Part shown: piece by piece, positions 25,454-34,173 of the stretch
Layout of the letters: every line of letters starts with the position of its first letter
How positions within the stretch are numbered: position 1 is the stretch's first letter
Source: Chlamydiia bacterium
GTDB taxonomy: Bacteria > Chlamydiota > Chlamydiia > Chlamydiales > Simkaniaceae
Assembly: GCA_022601645.1 (NCBI GenBank)
Contig: JAJACH010000002.1
Span: forward strand, 124,001-188,000
Direction of reading: 5' to 3'
DNA: 64,000 bases
Made by a program: the position numbers and the translations under genes
The notes under the pieces: model-generated
What the model saw: only the letters and a program-made list of their open reading frames with translations
What the model was told of the DNA's origin: nothing
Databases searched by the model: none

Positions 25454-26241
25454 GAATAAAAACTCCAATGTGTGCCCCAAATAGCGGCGAGACCTAAAAA
25501 TGCAAGCAAGACCATGATGGCCACACAAACGTTAACTGCTGTTTTTTGCGATCGAATGCCTAAGACGACACCCCAAGAAATCATAAAGGTCCAAAGCCCA
25601 TTAAACGCATGAAAACAAGCAGCTAGCACGAAAATGGTGTATAAGATCGATTTAAAAATACTGTGGAACGTATCGCGTACGACAAGCAGGGTCCCAATGC
25701 CAAATTGTGGACACTCAGCAATCACTTCCCCGTCGTCTTCATACAAATTGATGCCAAGCCGTTTAGCAAGCTGTGGTAGCCCGGCTGTTTGTTTTACATC
25801 AACTAAGTAAACTTCCTTGTTGTCTTTCACAACTTTTTCAGGGTAGTGCAAAAAACGCATGTAACCGACGTGCAAAATGATCCCTACAACAAGAACCCAA
25901 GAGGTGATTCTTTGCCAAGTGTAGGCGTGATTGCGCGGGTTACGCGCCATCGAGGGTTTTGAGCCGTCTGTTAAATGGCTGTTCGCCTTACTTCTGAGCA
26001 GGTATTTAAAGCCAAGCCCCATATGAAAAAGAATCGGGACACCAAGTAAAACGACTTCAATGACATGCAGGTAAGGCAGGTTGTGCAAAAAATTGACGGC
26101 CCGTACAAAATGGGACCAGTTTCCCTCAGGCAATAGAGCTGCTTGAGAATTCGAGAACAAGTGCTCGAGCAAAAAGAGCACAAGCCATAAGCCGAGAAGT
26201 GAGTGAATCCTTCTCCATACGTATACGCGTTCCATATTCAT
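25450..26241 (-). CDS. sdhC: Succinate dehydrogenase cytochrome b subunit
   Basis: The 263-residue membrane protein has five hydrophobic segments and histidines placed for two haems (RRIHSLLG, LLEHLFS, HVIEV, LHVGYM, CFHAFNGLW), as in single-anchor type B succinate:quinone reductases. It anchors SdhAB and passes electrons to menaquinone or ubiquinone. First gene of the sdhCAB operon, 24 bp from the tatD stop. Confidence 0.93.
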   Translation of the reverse strand: MNMERVYVWRRIHSLLGLWLVLFLLEHLFSNSQAALLPEGNWSHFVRAVNFLHNLPYLHVIEVVLLGVPILFHMGLGFKYLLRSKANSHLTDGSKPSMARNPRNHAYTWQRITSWVLVVGIILHVGYMRFLHYPEKVVKDNKEVYLVDVKQTAGLPQLAKRLGINLYEDDGEVIAECPQFGIGTLLVVRDTFHSIFKSILYTIFVLAACFHAFNGLWTFMISWGVVLGIRSQKTAVNVCVAIMVLLAFLGLAAIWGTHWSFYS

Positions 26242-26265
26242 GCATTAAACATGTTAGGAAAAATT

Positions 26266-27018
26266 TCAGGAAGGAAAAAATACGTCGCTTGCGTTATCAA
26301 ACGTCGCTTTTGCCAACTCATCGACCGTGATTTCTTTCAAATCGGCAATAAATCCTGCTGTTTCTACAACGTAGGCCGGCTCATTTTGTTTCCCCCGCTT
26401 GGACCTTGGCGCTAGATAGGGCGTATCAGTTTCGATTAGCATTTGCTTTAGTGGTACGATTTTTGCAACCTCTTGCAATTCAAGGGATTTTTTAAACGTG
26501 ACAATTCCGCTTAGTGAAAGGTACCAGCCCCGTTTTAACACCTCTTTTGCCTCATCCATTGTACCTGTAAAGCAATGTAAAATAAGTGTTCCCTTAAAAT
26601 CTTTGGTGAAATCAAAGAGATCGTCAAACGCTTCGCGACAATGAATCACAACGGGAAGATTAAGTTCTGTAGCAAGCTCCAAATACTTGATAAGATACGT
26701 TTTTTGCGTCTTTTTATCCGAGTGCTCGTAAAAATAATCAAGACCTGTCTCACCGATTGCTTTGAGTTTTCCCTCACGTGCTGCTTTTTCAAAAGTAGGA
26801 AAGTTCAAAGCTCCCTCTTTTCCTACATCATGGGGCGTAGTTGCGCCTATATTCACTATCCCTGGATGATCTAATTTTAATCCTGCTTCTAGTGTTGGAA
26901 TATCAGTGCAAATATTTGCCATGCGCGTCACGTTTGCCGCTTTAGCGCGCTCTAAAATCGCAGGCAATTCTGGCAAAACATCACTTGAGGTGAGATGGGC
27001 ATGTGAATCAAAAAACAT
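26266..27018 (-). CDS. tatD: TatD-family metal-dependent hydrolase
   Basis: The start is set at 27018 (MFFDSHAHL) because the metal motif DSHAHL normally begins within the first residues; a longer frame would overlap tolQ. The 250-residue TIM-barrel protein carries IGETGLDYFY, VVIHCREA, LHCFTG and LIETDTPYLAP, the complete set of TatD metal and active-site motifs. These are 3'-5' exonucleases or D-aminoacyl-tRNA deacylase-like enzymes in the cytoplasm. The order sdhB-sdhA-sdhC-tatD is chlamydial. Confidence 0.95.
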   Translation of the reverse strand: MFFDSHAHLTSSDVLPELPAILERAKAANVTRMANICTDIPTLEAGLKLDHPGIVNIGATTPHDVGKEGALNFPTFEKAAREGKLKAIGETGLDYFYEHSDKKTQKTYLIKYLELATELNLPVVIHCREAFDDLFDFTKDFKGTLILHCFTGTMDEAKEVLKRGWYLSLSGIVTFKKSLELQEVAKIVPLKQMLIETDTPYLAPRSKRGKQNEPAYVVETAGFIADLKEITVDELAKATFDNASDVFFPS

Positions 27019-27052
27019 GAATTTATTTTTCTCCTCGTGTATACGTAAAACT

Positions 27053-27778
27053 ATGATAACCACCACTCATACATTTATCAATGCCTTCTTTGGGGCAGAC
27101 TCTTTTGGTAAACTCATCTTTTTGATGCTCTTTGCCCTTTCAATCATCGCATGGTTTTTCCTCATCCACAAAGCGTGGGTGCTGAAAGAAGTGCGCAAAT
27201 ATTCTGGAGCCTTTCAAGACATCATTGAAAAGCAATCTGAGGAAGTCTTAAGCCTTTCACCAGAAACGTTGCCAAAAATGACAAACCGCGAAGTTCCCCA
27301 CCCGTTTGCCCATATCTATCTCACCTTAAAAAACAAAACAGTGGAGATATTGGATAAGAACAACTCTTACGGGAATGTCGATAACTACTTGTCACATTCA
27401 GACATCGAACTTTTAGAGTCACACTTAAACACATCGATTGTAAAACAACGGGAAAATCTGGAGAAAAACCTCTTTGTGCTTCCAACAACTGTAACCCTTG
27501 CCCCGTTTTTGGGCCTACTTGGAACAGTTTGGGGAATCATGGTGACCTTTTCCGGCTTGCAAAGTGGCGGCTCGATCACATCTAATAGCGTCGTGCTCGG
27601 AGGTCTTTCAACAGCTCTTGCAACAACAGTGCTTGGTCTTTTGATCGCCATTCCAGCTCTTGTCGGGTTTAACATCATTAAAAATAGCTCCAAGCAATTC
27701 CTCTCAGAAATGCACGATTTTGCCCACGAACTTCTTTCCACTGTGGAAATGCAATACCGCAAAGTAGATGTAAAATGA
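27053..27778 (+). CDS. tolQ: TolQ/ExbB-type proton channel subunit
   Basis: The ATG at 27053 (MITTTHTFINAFFGADSFGK) starts just before the first membrane segment; a longer frame reaching back to 26906 would run through the divergent tatD gene. The 241-residue protein has three membrane segments and the family signature LAPFLGLLGTVWGIMVTF. With TolR it forms the proton-driven motor of the Tol-Pal system. First gene of an operon of six, with ATGA overlap to tolR. A TATACG box lies 7 nt before the ATG, again a short-leader layout. Confidence 0.93.
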   Translation: MITTTHTFINAFFGADSFGKLIFLMLFALSIIAWFFLIHKAWVLKEVRKYSGAFQDIIEKQSEEVLSLSPETLPKMTNREVPHPFAHIYLTLKNKTVEILDKNNSYGNVDNYLSHSDIELLESHLNTSIVKQRENLEKNLFVLPTTVTLAPFLGLLGTVWGIMVTFSGLQSGGSITSNSVVLGGLSTALATTVLGLLIAIPALVGFNIIKNSSKQFLSEMHDFAHELLSTVEMQYRKVDVK

Positions 27779-28182
27779 GACGGGATTTTGTTGAAGACAC
27801 AGCCGACGAGGGGCTTTTAAATTTAACACCTCTCATCGATGTGGTGTTTGTGATCCTTGTCATGTTTATCTTAATCGCGCCGATGATCGAAATCGACCGG
27901 ATCACCTTGGCTGACGGCCCACACGTGGAAAAAAGCGCGCCTAATCATCAAAAATCCCTCACTATCCACGTACGCGCTGACAATACGATTTTAATTAATC
28001 ACGACGTTATTCCAACAAAGGAACTCGAGTCGACCATCAAGTTAATGAAAGAAACCTACCCAAATGCCACACCGCAGCTTTTCCAAGATAAAGCAGCGCA
28101 GTTTGGCACCTACCAAACCGTGAAAAACGCCCTCGAGCGCTCTGGCTTTACAACCCTAGATGTCATCTTAAATCATGACTAA
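27775..28182 (+). CDS. tolR: TolR/ExbD-type motor protein
   Basis: The 135-residue protein has one membrane segment (LIDVVFVILVMFILIAPMIE) with the functional Asp of the family, and a periplasmic C-terminal domain. It couples the proton flow through TolQ to movement of the TolA-like protein. It overlaps tolQ by 4 bp and the next gene by 8 bp. Confidence 0.93.
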   Translation: MRRDFVEDTADEGLLNLTPLIDVVFVILVMFILIAPMIEIDRITLADGPHVEKSAPNHQKSLTIHVRADNTILINHDVIPTKELESTIKLMKETYPNATPQLFQDKAAQFGTYQTVKNALERSGFTTLDVILNHD

Positions 28183-28813
28183 GAAAAAAACGTGGCTTAT
28201 CATTTTATCGATCCATCTTTTTGTGGCTTTGATCGCTCTTTCTAAGCGCGAAATGCTCAAAGTGCGCCTGCCAAACAAAATTGCCGTAACAACCGTGCAG
28301 CTCAAACCACCTCCTCCTCCAAAACCCGCACCCCAAAAAAAAGCCCCACCAAAAGCGAAAAAAGCCCCCGCACGTAAAAAGGTCGTCAAAGCCGCGCAAA
28401 AAAAACCAATCCCCAAACCCAAAAAGGCCTCTACTCCCTTACCCAAACCAAAAAAAGCCCCCACACCCTTACCAAAACCACCCGCACCAAAAGTAACCGC
28501 CCCACTACCCGCTCCACCTGCTCCCATTAAAAAATTACGCATTGATCAAGAAAAAATCGATCAATCCTTGAAAAAGATCGTGCAAGTCATGCAAACTCAT
28601 CTGCAGTTACCTGAATTTGGGAAGGTTAAGCTCAAACTCACCCTAGGCGCAGACGGGAGTGTGAAAGAAGTTCACGTTCTTGACTCTGAAAGCACTTTAA
28701 ATCGAGTGTATCTAGAAACGCACCTAAAAGAGCTTCCATTCCCTCCTATCGAACAAGGTGTGCTCAAAAAAGATGAAGAAACTTTTCACATTACTTTTTG
28801 TAACGCTACTTAA
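28175..28813 (+). CDS. TolA/TonB-like periplasmic spanning protein
   Basis: The 212-residue product has an N-terminal membrane anchor (TWLIILSIHLFVALIAL), a long proline/lysine linker (about residues 47-120) able to cross the periplasm, and a C-terminal TolA/TonB-type domain (VKLKLTLGADGSVKEVHVLD). Gene position between tolR and tolB supports the TolA role. Its 3' end overlaps tolB by 41 bp in another frame, an unusually long overlap for this window. Sequence of the linker is low complexity, so homology rests on layout. Confidence 0.85.
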   Translation: MTKKKTWLIILSIHLFVALIALSKREMLKVRLPNKIAVTTVQLKPPPPPKPAPQKKAPPKAKKAPARKKVVKAAQKKPIPKPKKASTPLPKPKKAPTPLPKPPAPKVTAPLPAPPAPIKKLRIDQEKIDQSLKKIVQVMQTHLQLPEFGKVKLKLTLGADGSVKEVHVLDSESTLNRVYLETHLKELPFPPIEQGVLKKDEETFHITFCNAT

Positions 28814-30059
28814 TTTTGCCTTTGCCACCGAACTCACGGTACAATTATCAACACAAAATCCCCTAGTACCCGTCTACATCAGTAAGTTTGAGAATGACGC
28901 ATGGGATGTGTTGATCAAAGACTTGGCAAATGGGGGCCGACTAAAAGTCCTCAATACCACCCACGAACGCGAAACTGCCATTAAAAATGGATTCAACGTC
29001 AACTTTTGGAAAGGTGAAGGATCCCGCTTCATTTTGGATCGCGAAGAGAATAAGTTTTACCTTTTTAACACCGAAGGACGTCGTGCTAAACGCTTTATCT
29101 CAGAGCTCACCGGAAATCTTGAACACGATCGAAAAGTCGCGCACAACTTAGCAGACTGGATCCACAAAATTACCTTTGGTGAGGAAGGTATCGCCTCAAC
29201 GAAAATTCTCTATGCCCTCCAAATGCCCGTTCCCTCAAAAAAAGGCCTCGAGTGGAAATCAGAAATCTATGCCATCGACCCAGATGGAGGAGGAAATCAA
29301 AGACTGACTCATGAAGAAAGCTATTGCATCAACCCCGTAAAGATTCCAGGGGATCCCGAACACTACGTCTACGTCAACTACAAACTCGGCCAACCCAAAC
29401 TCTACATCTCTGCTTTTGACGAAAAAAAAGGCGTTCCCTTTATCGCTTTAAGGGGAAATCAACTCCTGCCTAACTTTTCTTCAAATGGACGACGCATCGC
29501 CTTTATCAGCGACGCGTCTGGACGCGCAGACCTCTTTGTCCAAATTTACGATCCAAATCGAGGCCCACTTGGCATGCCCATCCAAGCGTATAGCTTCCCC
29601 CACTCTGTTCAAGCCTGCCCAGCGCTTAGCCCAACAGGACACCAAATCGCTTTTGTCTCTGACAAAGCCGATCACACACCTCGCATCTACCTAATCAACA
29701 CACCCCACTACAAGACAGATAACAAACTCCCCAAAGCCACCCTCCTTACAAAAAAACATCGCGATAACTCCGGACCAAGTTGGTCTCCTGATGGCAGAAA
29801 ATTAGCCTATAGTGCTAGAGTAGATAAAATACGACAAATCATGGTGTATGATTTTGAAACCGGAGAAGAAATCCAACTGACGGACGGAAAATATCACAAA
29901 GAAAATCCAAGTTGGGCGCCAGATAGTTTCCATATTGTATTTAATTCAGTTGACCCGACTAACTCTGAGTTGTATATAATTAATTTAAACCAGACAAAAC
30001 CACGACAAATTACAAGTGGCCCTGGAAGAAAACACTACCCATGCTGGTCAACTAGATAG
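28773..30059 (+). CDS. tolB: Tol-Pal system protein TolB
   Basis: The ATG at 28773 gives a clean signal peptide (MKKLFTLLFVTLLNFAFA); an upstream in-frame start would add five residues. The 428-residue protein has an N-terminal domain and a six-bladed beta-propeller with WD-like TolB repeats (FSSNGRRIAFISD, LSPTGHQIAFVSD, WSPDGRKLAYSA, WAPDSFHIVFNS). Periplasmic; it exchanges between Pal and the outer-membrane machinery during envelope constriction. Confidence 0.95.
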   Translation: MKKLFTLLFVTLLNFAFATELTVQLSTQNPLVPVYISKFENDAWDVLIKDLANGGRLKVLNTTHERETAIKNGFNVNFWKGEGSRFILDREENKFYLFNTEGRRAKRFISELTGNLEHDRKVAHNLADWIHKITFGEEGIASTKILYALQMPVPSKKGLEWKSEIYAIDPDGGGNQRLTHEESYCINPVKIPGDPEHYVYVNYKLGQPKLYISAFDEKKGVPFIALRGNQLLPNFSSNGRRIAFISDASGRADLFVQIYDPNRGPLGMPIQAYSFPHSVQACPALSPTGHQIAFVSDKADHTPRIYLINTPHYKTDNKLPKATLLTKKHRDNSGPSWSPDGRKLAYSARVDKIRQIMVYDFETGEEIQLTDGKYHKENPSWAPDSFHIVFNSVDPTNSELYIINLNQTKPRQITSGPGRKHYPCWSTR

Positions 30060-30069
30060 AGGAACCCTT

Positions 30070-30750
30070 ATGAAAAGAAGTCTGCTTATACTCGCCATCT
30101 TATTAGCGGGATGCCAAAACACCACAGCAAACGTTTGGGAAGATACCAAAACGATCGGCCGCCACATTAATCGGAAGGGTAAACAACTGATGGGCAAAGA
30201 ACTCCAAGAGTCAAAGCTTATCTCAAATATCGACGAATTTAAAGGACCTGTTGACGAAGAGTTTATTCCTTTAAGAGCGGAAGATCTCACAGCCACTACC
30301 GGGGAAATTGCCGTCCCACAAGCCAAAACTAGCCCCGGCACTAAAAACAGCTTTGTCCCCTCAATCGAACAATTTAAAAATCCAAACGATCGACTTTCTA
30401 CCATCTTCTCCACCCTCCACTTCCAAACAGACGAACACATGCTGCGCAAAAAAGAAGATTATGCCTCTCTTAATCGCATCGCCGAATACATGAAAAAACA
30501 CAAAGATGTGTATATCTTCATTGCAGGACACTGCGATGAAAGAGCATCAGAGGCCTACAACCTAGCACTTGGAACACGCCGCGCCAACGCAATTCGCAAC
30601 CTCCTTATCAAGCGAGGTGTCGATAGCAACCGCCTGTTCACCATCTCCTATGGAAAAGAGCTGCCAACAGACATTGGCCATAACCACACAGCATGGTCAA
30701 AAAACCGCCGTGCTGAGTTTAAAATCTACCACCGTGGAGGCAATTCATGA
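30070..30750 (+). CDS. pal: Peptidoglycan-associated lipoprotein Pal
   Basis: Start ATG 30070, 10 bp after tolB, yields a lipoprotein signal with lipobox LLAGC. After a linker of about 110 residues comes an OmpA-like peptidoglycan-binding domain (FIAGHCDERASEAYNLALG, RRANAIRNLLIKRGV, SKNRRAEFKIY). It anchors the outer membrane to peptidoglycan and binds TolB. The presence of intact Pal argues that this organism makes at least some peptidoglycan. Confidence 0.95.
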   Translation: MKRSLLILAILLAGCQNTTANVWEDTKTIGRHINRKGKQLMGKELQESKLISNIDEFKGPVDEEFIPLRAEDLTATTGEIAVPQAKTSPGTKNSFVPSIEQFKNPNDRLSTIFSTLHFQTDEHMLRKKEDYASLNRIAEYMKKHKDVYIFIAGHCDERASEAYNLALGTRRANAIRNLLIKRGVDSNRLFTISYGKELPTDIGHNHTAWSKNRRAEFKIYHRGGNS

Positions 30751-31280
30751 AGCGCCTTTTCGCCCTTCCCCTCCTCTTAGCTGGCTGCGCGCAAACCACA
30801 GCCCAAAAAGAGAAGGAACACCAAACAGAAATTGCCTTCCAACAAGTCAGATCAGAAATCGAAGACTTGAAACACGACCTCAACACCTACGAGATTGAAC
30901 ACCACATTCTTGAAGGCAAAATGTCTGATGTCGAAGCTTCTATCGCCGGTGCTAACCAATCCCAAATCGAAGACCTCTCAAAAGAACTCGATGGGCTCAA
31001 AAAAGCCTTTAAACAAATCGGCAAACGGCAAAACGAAATTTTAGCCGACATCCGCCAATTAAGTGCTCATGCCAACGAGACCACCACAGCTTTATCCCAA
31101 TACAAATCAAAAATCACCGAAATTGAAAAACAAAACCGCGCTCAATCCTACGTCGTTCAAGCCGGTGATACGCTTGATAAAATTGCCCGCCGCTTTGGGA
31201 CAACTGTGGATGAACTCCGCTCGAATAACCAAATCAAAGACGATCTGATTATCGTCGGCACTGAGATAAACATTCCCTAA
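30747..31280 (+). CDS. LysM lipoprotein at the end of the tol-pal operon
   Basis: The 177-residue product has a lipobox (LLLAGCAQTT), a coiled-coil region (about residues 25-125), and one C-terminal LysM domain (YVVQAGDTLDKIARRFGTTV). It overlaps pal by 4 bp. It occupies the place of CpoB/YbgF in other tol-pal clusters and of the NlpD-annotated gene in Chlamydia, but has no M23 peptidase domain. It should bind cell-wall glycan from the membrane and may coordinate Tol-Pal with wall synthesis. Confidence 0.88.
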   Translation: MKRLFALPLLLAGCAQTTAQKEKEHQTEIAFQQVRSEIEDLKHDLNTYEIEHHILEGKMSDVEASIAGANQSQIEDLSKELDGLKKAFKQIGKRQNEILADIRQLSAHANETTTALSQYKSKITEIEKQNRAQSYVVQAGDTLDKIARRFGTTVDELRSNNQIKDDLIIVGTEINIP

Positions 31281-31337
31281 GAGCTTGCCAAAAAGCCGTA
31301 GATCTAATAATCTTTCCTTATTAATTTGCGAGGTTTT

Positions 31338-32036
31338 ATGGCTCAGAAAAAAAGAATTCTACTCATTGAAGACGAAGAAGATATCTCGGCTCTTATCAAA
31401 TTACAAGCCGAACTTTTTGGCTACAAACTTCATGTCGAAGTCGACGGCATCAACGGTTTCAGAGCAGTAGAGCGCGAAAGACCTGACCTCGTCATCCTAG
31501 ACGTGATGCTTCCTGGCCAAAATGGCTTTGACGTCTGTCGCAAAATCAAAAACCACCCTGAGCTAAAAAACATTCCGGTGATCATGCTCACCGCCAAATC
31601 CGAAGAGCTAGACATCGTCCTCGGCCTAGAAATCGGCGCAGACGACTACGTCTCTAAACCTTTTTCACCCAAAGTCCTCTTCTCTCGCATCAAAGCTGTA
31701 CTTCGCCGCGGGAAAGAAACTGAAAAAAGCGTAAAAGACCTAGCATTTGGAGATTTTGCCCTAGATATCGACCGCTACCTACTCAAGAAAAACGACAAAC
31801 CGATCACGATCACCCTTTCAGAATTCGGCATCCTAAAACGCCTAGTCACCAACCGTGGTAAAGTGCTCACCCGCAACCAGCTCCTCGATGATGTCCACAA
31901 CGACGACGCCTTTATCGTCGACCGCAATATTGACGTGCACATCGCAGCGCTTCGCAAAAAGCTCGGTCCCAACTTTACCTGGGTAGAAACCGTCCGTGGC
32001 GTCGGCTACCGTATGAAGGAAGAAGCCGAAGCTTAA
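31338..32036 (+). CDS. PhoB/OmpR-family response regulator
   Basis: The ATG at 31338 follows a GAGG ribosome site; an upstream TTG at 31326 is less likely. The 232-residue protein has a complete receiver domain (acidic pair IEDEED, phospho-Asp in LVILDVMLPG, Thr in MLTAKS, Lys in YVSKPF) and a winged-helix DNA-binding domain (LSEFGILKRLVTNRGKVLTR to VETVRGVGYRM). It is therefore phosphorylatable, unlike chlamydial ChxR. There is no adjacent kinase; the soluble histidine kinase at 2138-3100 is the only one in the window. Confidence 0.93.
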   Translation: MAQKKRILLIEDEEDISALIKLQAELFGYKLHVEVDGINGFRAVERERPDLVILDVMLPGQNGFDVCRKIKNHPELKNIPVIMLTAKSEELDIVLGLEIGADDYVSKPFSPKVLFSRIKAVLRRGKETEKSVKDLAFGDFALDIDRYLLKKNDKPITITLSEFGILKRLVTNRGKVLTRNQLLDDVHNDDAFIVDRNIDVHIAALRKKLGPNFTWVETVRGVGYRMKEEAEA

Positions 32037-32067
32037 AACGGCCCTCTTAATTCACTTTATTACCGAA

Positions 32068-32541
32068 TTAACCGCCCATTGTAGCGATATCTTTCATTAT
32101 ATCGTCTAGAGCATTTGTCATAGAAGGCCCTGTTAATGCCTGTGTAATAGCGTCACATTGATCTGTAGGATTGTCGTCGGTATTATTCTCTAATTCAATT
32201 AGGGTATGTTGTATTCCATCGTACCCATTCGTCCCAAAATAAGCATCATTCAAATACTTGTATGAATTTTGTAAATTCAATGCTATACCACCTGGTAATG
32301 GACTCTTCGAATTAAGAATATTTTGGATGTCACCAAGAATTTTACCAACCTTGGTACTTAAATCACCTTGAAGTTCTTCGATGGTATTATAGTTACTGTA
32401 GGCAACATCCGGAGAACTTTCATGCGCTATAAAAGATTTGAATTCTGTCGTATCATTTTTAAGTGTTTGCCAATCAGGAGGTAATTTACCCGCCCCATCA
32501 CTTGGCATTTGAACATTCCCCAAACCACTAATTCCAGACAT
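32068..32541 (-). CDS. Hypothetical protein, G-rich ribosome site
   Basis: The 157-residue product (MSGISGLGNVQMPSDGAGKL at the N-terminus) has no signal peptide or membrane segment and is predicted helical. It is rich in Asn, Asp and Leu. Its ribosome site AAGGGGG, 5 nt before the ATG, is like those of the large repeat proteins at 42342, 58703 and 63644. The low-complexity start and lack of known domains are typical of chlamydial secreted effectors, but no export signal can be proven here. Confidence 0.7.
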   Translation of the reverse strand: MSGISGLGNVQMPSDGAGKLPPDWQTLKNDTTEFKSFIAHESSPDVAYSNYNTIEELQGDLSTKVGKILGDIQNILNSKSPLPGGIALNLQNSYKYLNDAYFGTNGYDGIQHTLIELENNTDDNPTDQCDAITQALTGPSMTNALDDIMKDIATMGG

Positions 32542-32598
32542 AACGCCCCCTTCTTGCTATTACTTTATTAATAACACAAATTATAATTAAAAATTAAA

Positions 32599-32850
32599 TT
32601 AATTAATTGGAACGGCTGTAAAAGGAAGTGGCTCTGTGTGCGGACGGTGGACCGGAACCCAATCATTGAGGGGCTGGCTGTCAACAAGATGCCATGTACG
32701 AGCCTGAGCTGCAGCTTTTGCTAGCGCTTCATGCTCTCTAAGTATTTCCATTGCAAGGGCTAAGGCAGCGCGGACGCCGTCTGTTTGCTTTTCGATAGCC
32801 TGAGAAAGTGTTTGAAATAGAGCCCATGGGGCTTGGTCTACTGATAACAT
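32599..32850 (-). CDS. Small hypothetical protein, probably leaderless
   Basis: The ATG at 32850 is preferred over an upstream GTG (32889) because a promoter with TATAAT at 32857-32862 ends 6 nt before it. The 83-residue product (MLSVDQAPWALFQTLSQAIE start) is helical with many Ala and ends in a proline-rich tail. No family is recognised. It is convergent with nothing and divergent from the MFS transporter gene. Confidence 0.55.
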   Translation of the reverse strand: MLSVDQAPWALFQTLSQAIEKQTDGVRAALALAMEILREHEALAKAAAQARTWHLVDSQPLNDWVPVHRPHTEPLPFTAVPIN

Positions 32851-32856
32851 GGCTTT

Positions 32857-32885
32857 ATTATAGGAACTTACCCTAATTGCGTAAA
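32857..32885 (-). promoter_or_regulatory. Promoter TTTACG-17-TATAAT, 6 nt before ATG
   Basis: On the minus strand TTTACG (32880-32885) and a consensus TATAAT (32857-32862) are 17 bp apart, and the ATG of the small gene follows after 6 nt. A nearly perfect inverted pair (CTTACCCTAATT here, AATTAAGGTAAG at about 32910-32921) spans the divergent promoter region and might bind a regulator. Confidence 0.55.
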
Positions 32886-32983
32886 CCACAAGTTGTTAAT
32901 TTACAAAGAATTAAGGTAAGTCTAATTTTTATGATAGTGTTAGAAATAGTAATTTTCCTAATATCAGGGAAAAGGGGGCATTT

Positions 32984-34171
32984 TTGCGCAGGTTCTCAGT
33001 TTTATGTCTTTTATTTTTAGATACTTTTGGTTTAAGTGTGGTTTATCCCATCTTTACCCCCCTCATTCTCAAGACGAATTTAGTCGTCGAAGCGAGTGGA
33101 TTTGGAGCGAGAGGACTTCTCTTGGCCCTCCTGATTTGCGCTTTTCCTCTAGGCCAGCTTTTTGGCGCACCGTTTTTTGGACGTTTAGCAGATAAACGGG
33201 GCCGACGCCACGCCTTCACCTACACATTACTTGGGGAATTTGTGGGTTTTATCGCAACAGCGATTGCTGTTCATCACCTACTCTACGTGTTTTTGCTACT
33301 CGCTCGTCTTTGGACCGGCTTTTTTGCAGGTAATCTCACGGTGGGGATGGCGGCAATGAGCGACATGAGCCAAGATCGCGCGGCAAAAGCGAAGAATTTT
33401 GGACTTGTCGCCTCCGTGACCGGGCTTGGGTTTGTCATTGCCGTACTTCTAGGTGGCGTTCTTTCAAACGAAGTGCTTAACCACGTTTTTAAACCTAGCC
33501 TGCCCTTCTACTTAGCCGCTCTTCTTTGCCTGCTCAACCTGTGGCTCATCCGTAAAGGATTCTATGATCAACCGTTTGGAGAAACGTGCCAAAAATGCGC
33601 TCTTTCCCTATCGATCAAATGGCTCTATCTTGTCTACTTCCTCTTCATGCTCGGTTGGATTAGCATGCTGCAATACCTCTCTGCGTTCTCAATCGAACGG
33701 CTCCATGTTGCAAAAACAGGCATCACATGGACATTTTTGGTCATTGGCATCGTTTGGCTCATCGGCAACTCAGGACTCAACCGCCTTCTTGTCACTCGCT
33801 TCAGTTCAAAACTCATTGCTATTTTGTCACTCATCCTCTTAGCAAGCTCCATCCTTGCAGCAGCCCTTTGCACACACGTTACCTACTTTCGTATTTTCGC
33901 CGGCTCTGCAGCTCTATTCGCCTCCTTTGTGTGGGTCAACCTCATGAGTATGATCTCCTCGACCGCCAGACCCGAAAACCAAGGGCGCGCAATGGGCTAC
34001 AGCCAATCCGTCGCAATGATCGCCATGATGGCCGGCTCCCTTCTTGGCGGAAGCCTAGCCGCTCTTGGCACACAAACAATCTACTTCACCTCAACAGCTT
34101 GCATTTTACTAAGCTTTATTGCTGGAACGATAATTATGACTCGTGATAAAGATCGTGAAAAAGAGGTGTAG
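32984..34171 (+). CDS. Major facilitator superfamily transporter
   Basis: A TTG start at 32984 with ribosome site AGGGGG is used because no ATG occurs before the third membrane segment. The 395-residue protein has twelve hydrophobic segments and the MFS loop 2-3 motif GRLADKRGRRHA, plus TGFFAGNLTVGMAAMSD. It is closest in outline to TetA/DHA1-type drug:H+ antiporters, but substrate cannot be read from sequence. The next gene follows after 2 bp. Confidence 0.85.
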   Translation: MRRFSVLCLLFLDTFGLSVVYPIFTPLILKTNLVVEASGFGARGLLLALLICAFPLGQLFGAPFFGRLADKRGRRHAFTYTLLGEFVGFIATAIAVHHLLYVFLLLARLWTGFFAGNLTVGMAAMSDMSQDRAAKAKNFGLVASVTGLGFVIAVLLGGVLSNEVLNHVFKPSLPFYLAALLCLLNLWLIRKGFYDQPFGETCQKCALSLSIKWLYLVYFLFMLGWISMLQYLSAFSIERLHVAKTGITWTFLVIGIVWLIGNSGLNRLLVTRFSSKLIAILSLILLASSILAAALCTHVTYFRIFAGSAALFASFVWVNLMSMISSTARPENQGRAMGYSQSVAMIAMMAGSLLGGSLAALGTQTIYFTSTACILLSFIAGTIIMTRDKDREKEV

Positions 34172-34173
34172 TT

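Noticed and set aside
25454-25528. Longer N-terminus for SdhA
   Set aside because: The extra 25 residues overlap sdhC in another frame and precede the FAD motif; the ATGA overlap at 25450-25453 marks the real start.
26906-27052. Upstream extension of TolQ by 49 residues
   Set aside because: It runs antisense through the tatD start; the hydrophobic TolQ N-terminus begins at 27053.
28168-28542. Gly/Phe-rich minus-strand frame
   Set aside because: It is the complement of the Pro/Lys linker of the TolA-like protein and has no ribosome site or homologous pattern.
30747-31280. NlpD-type M23 peptidase
   Set aside because: The protein has LysM but no HxxxD or HxH peptidase motifs; it ends right after the LysM domain.
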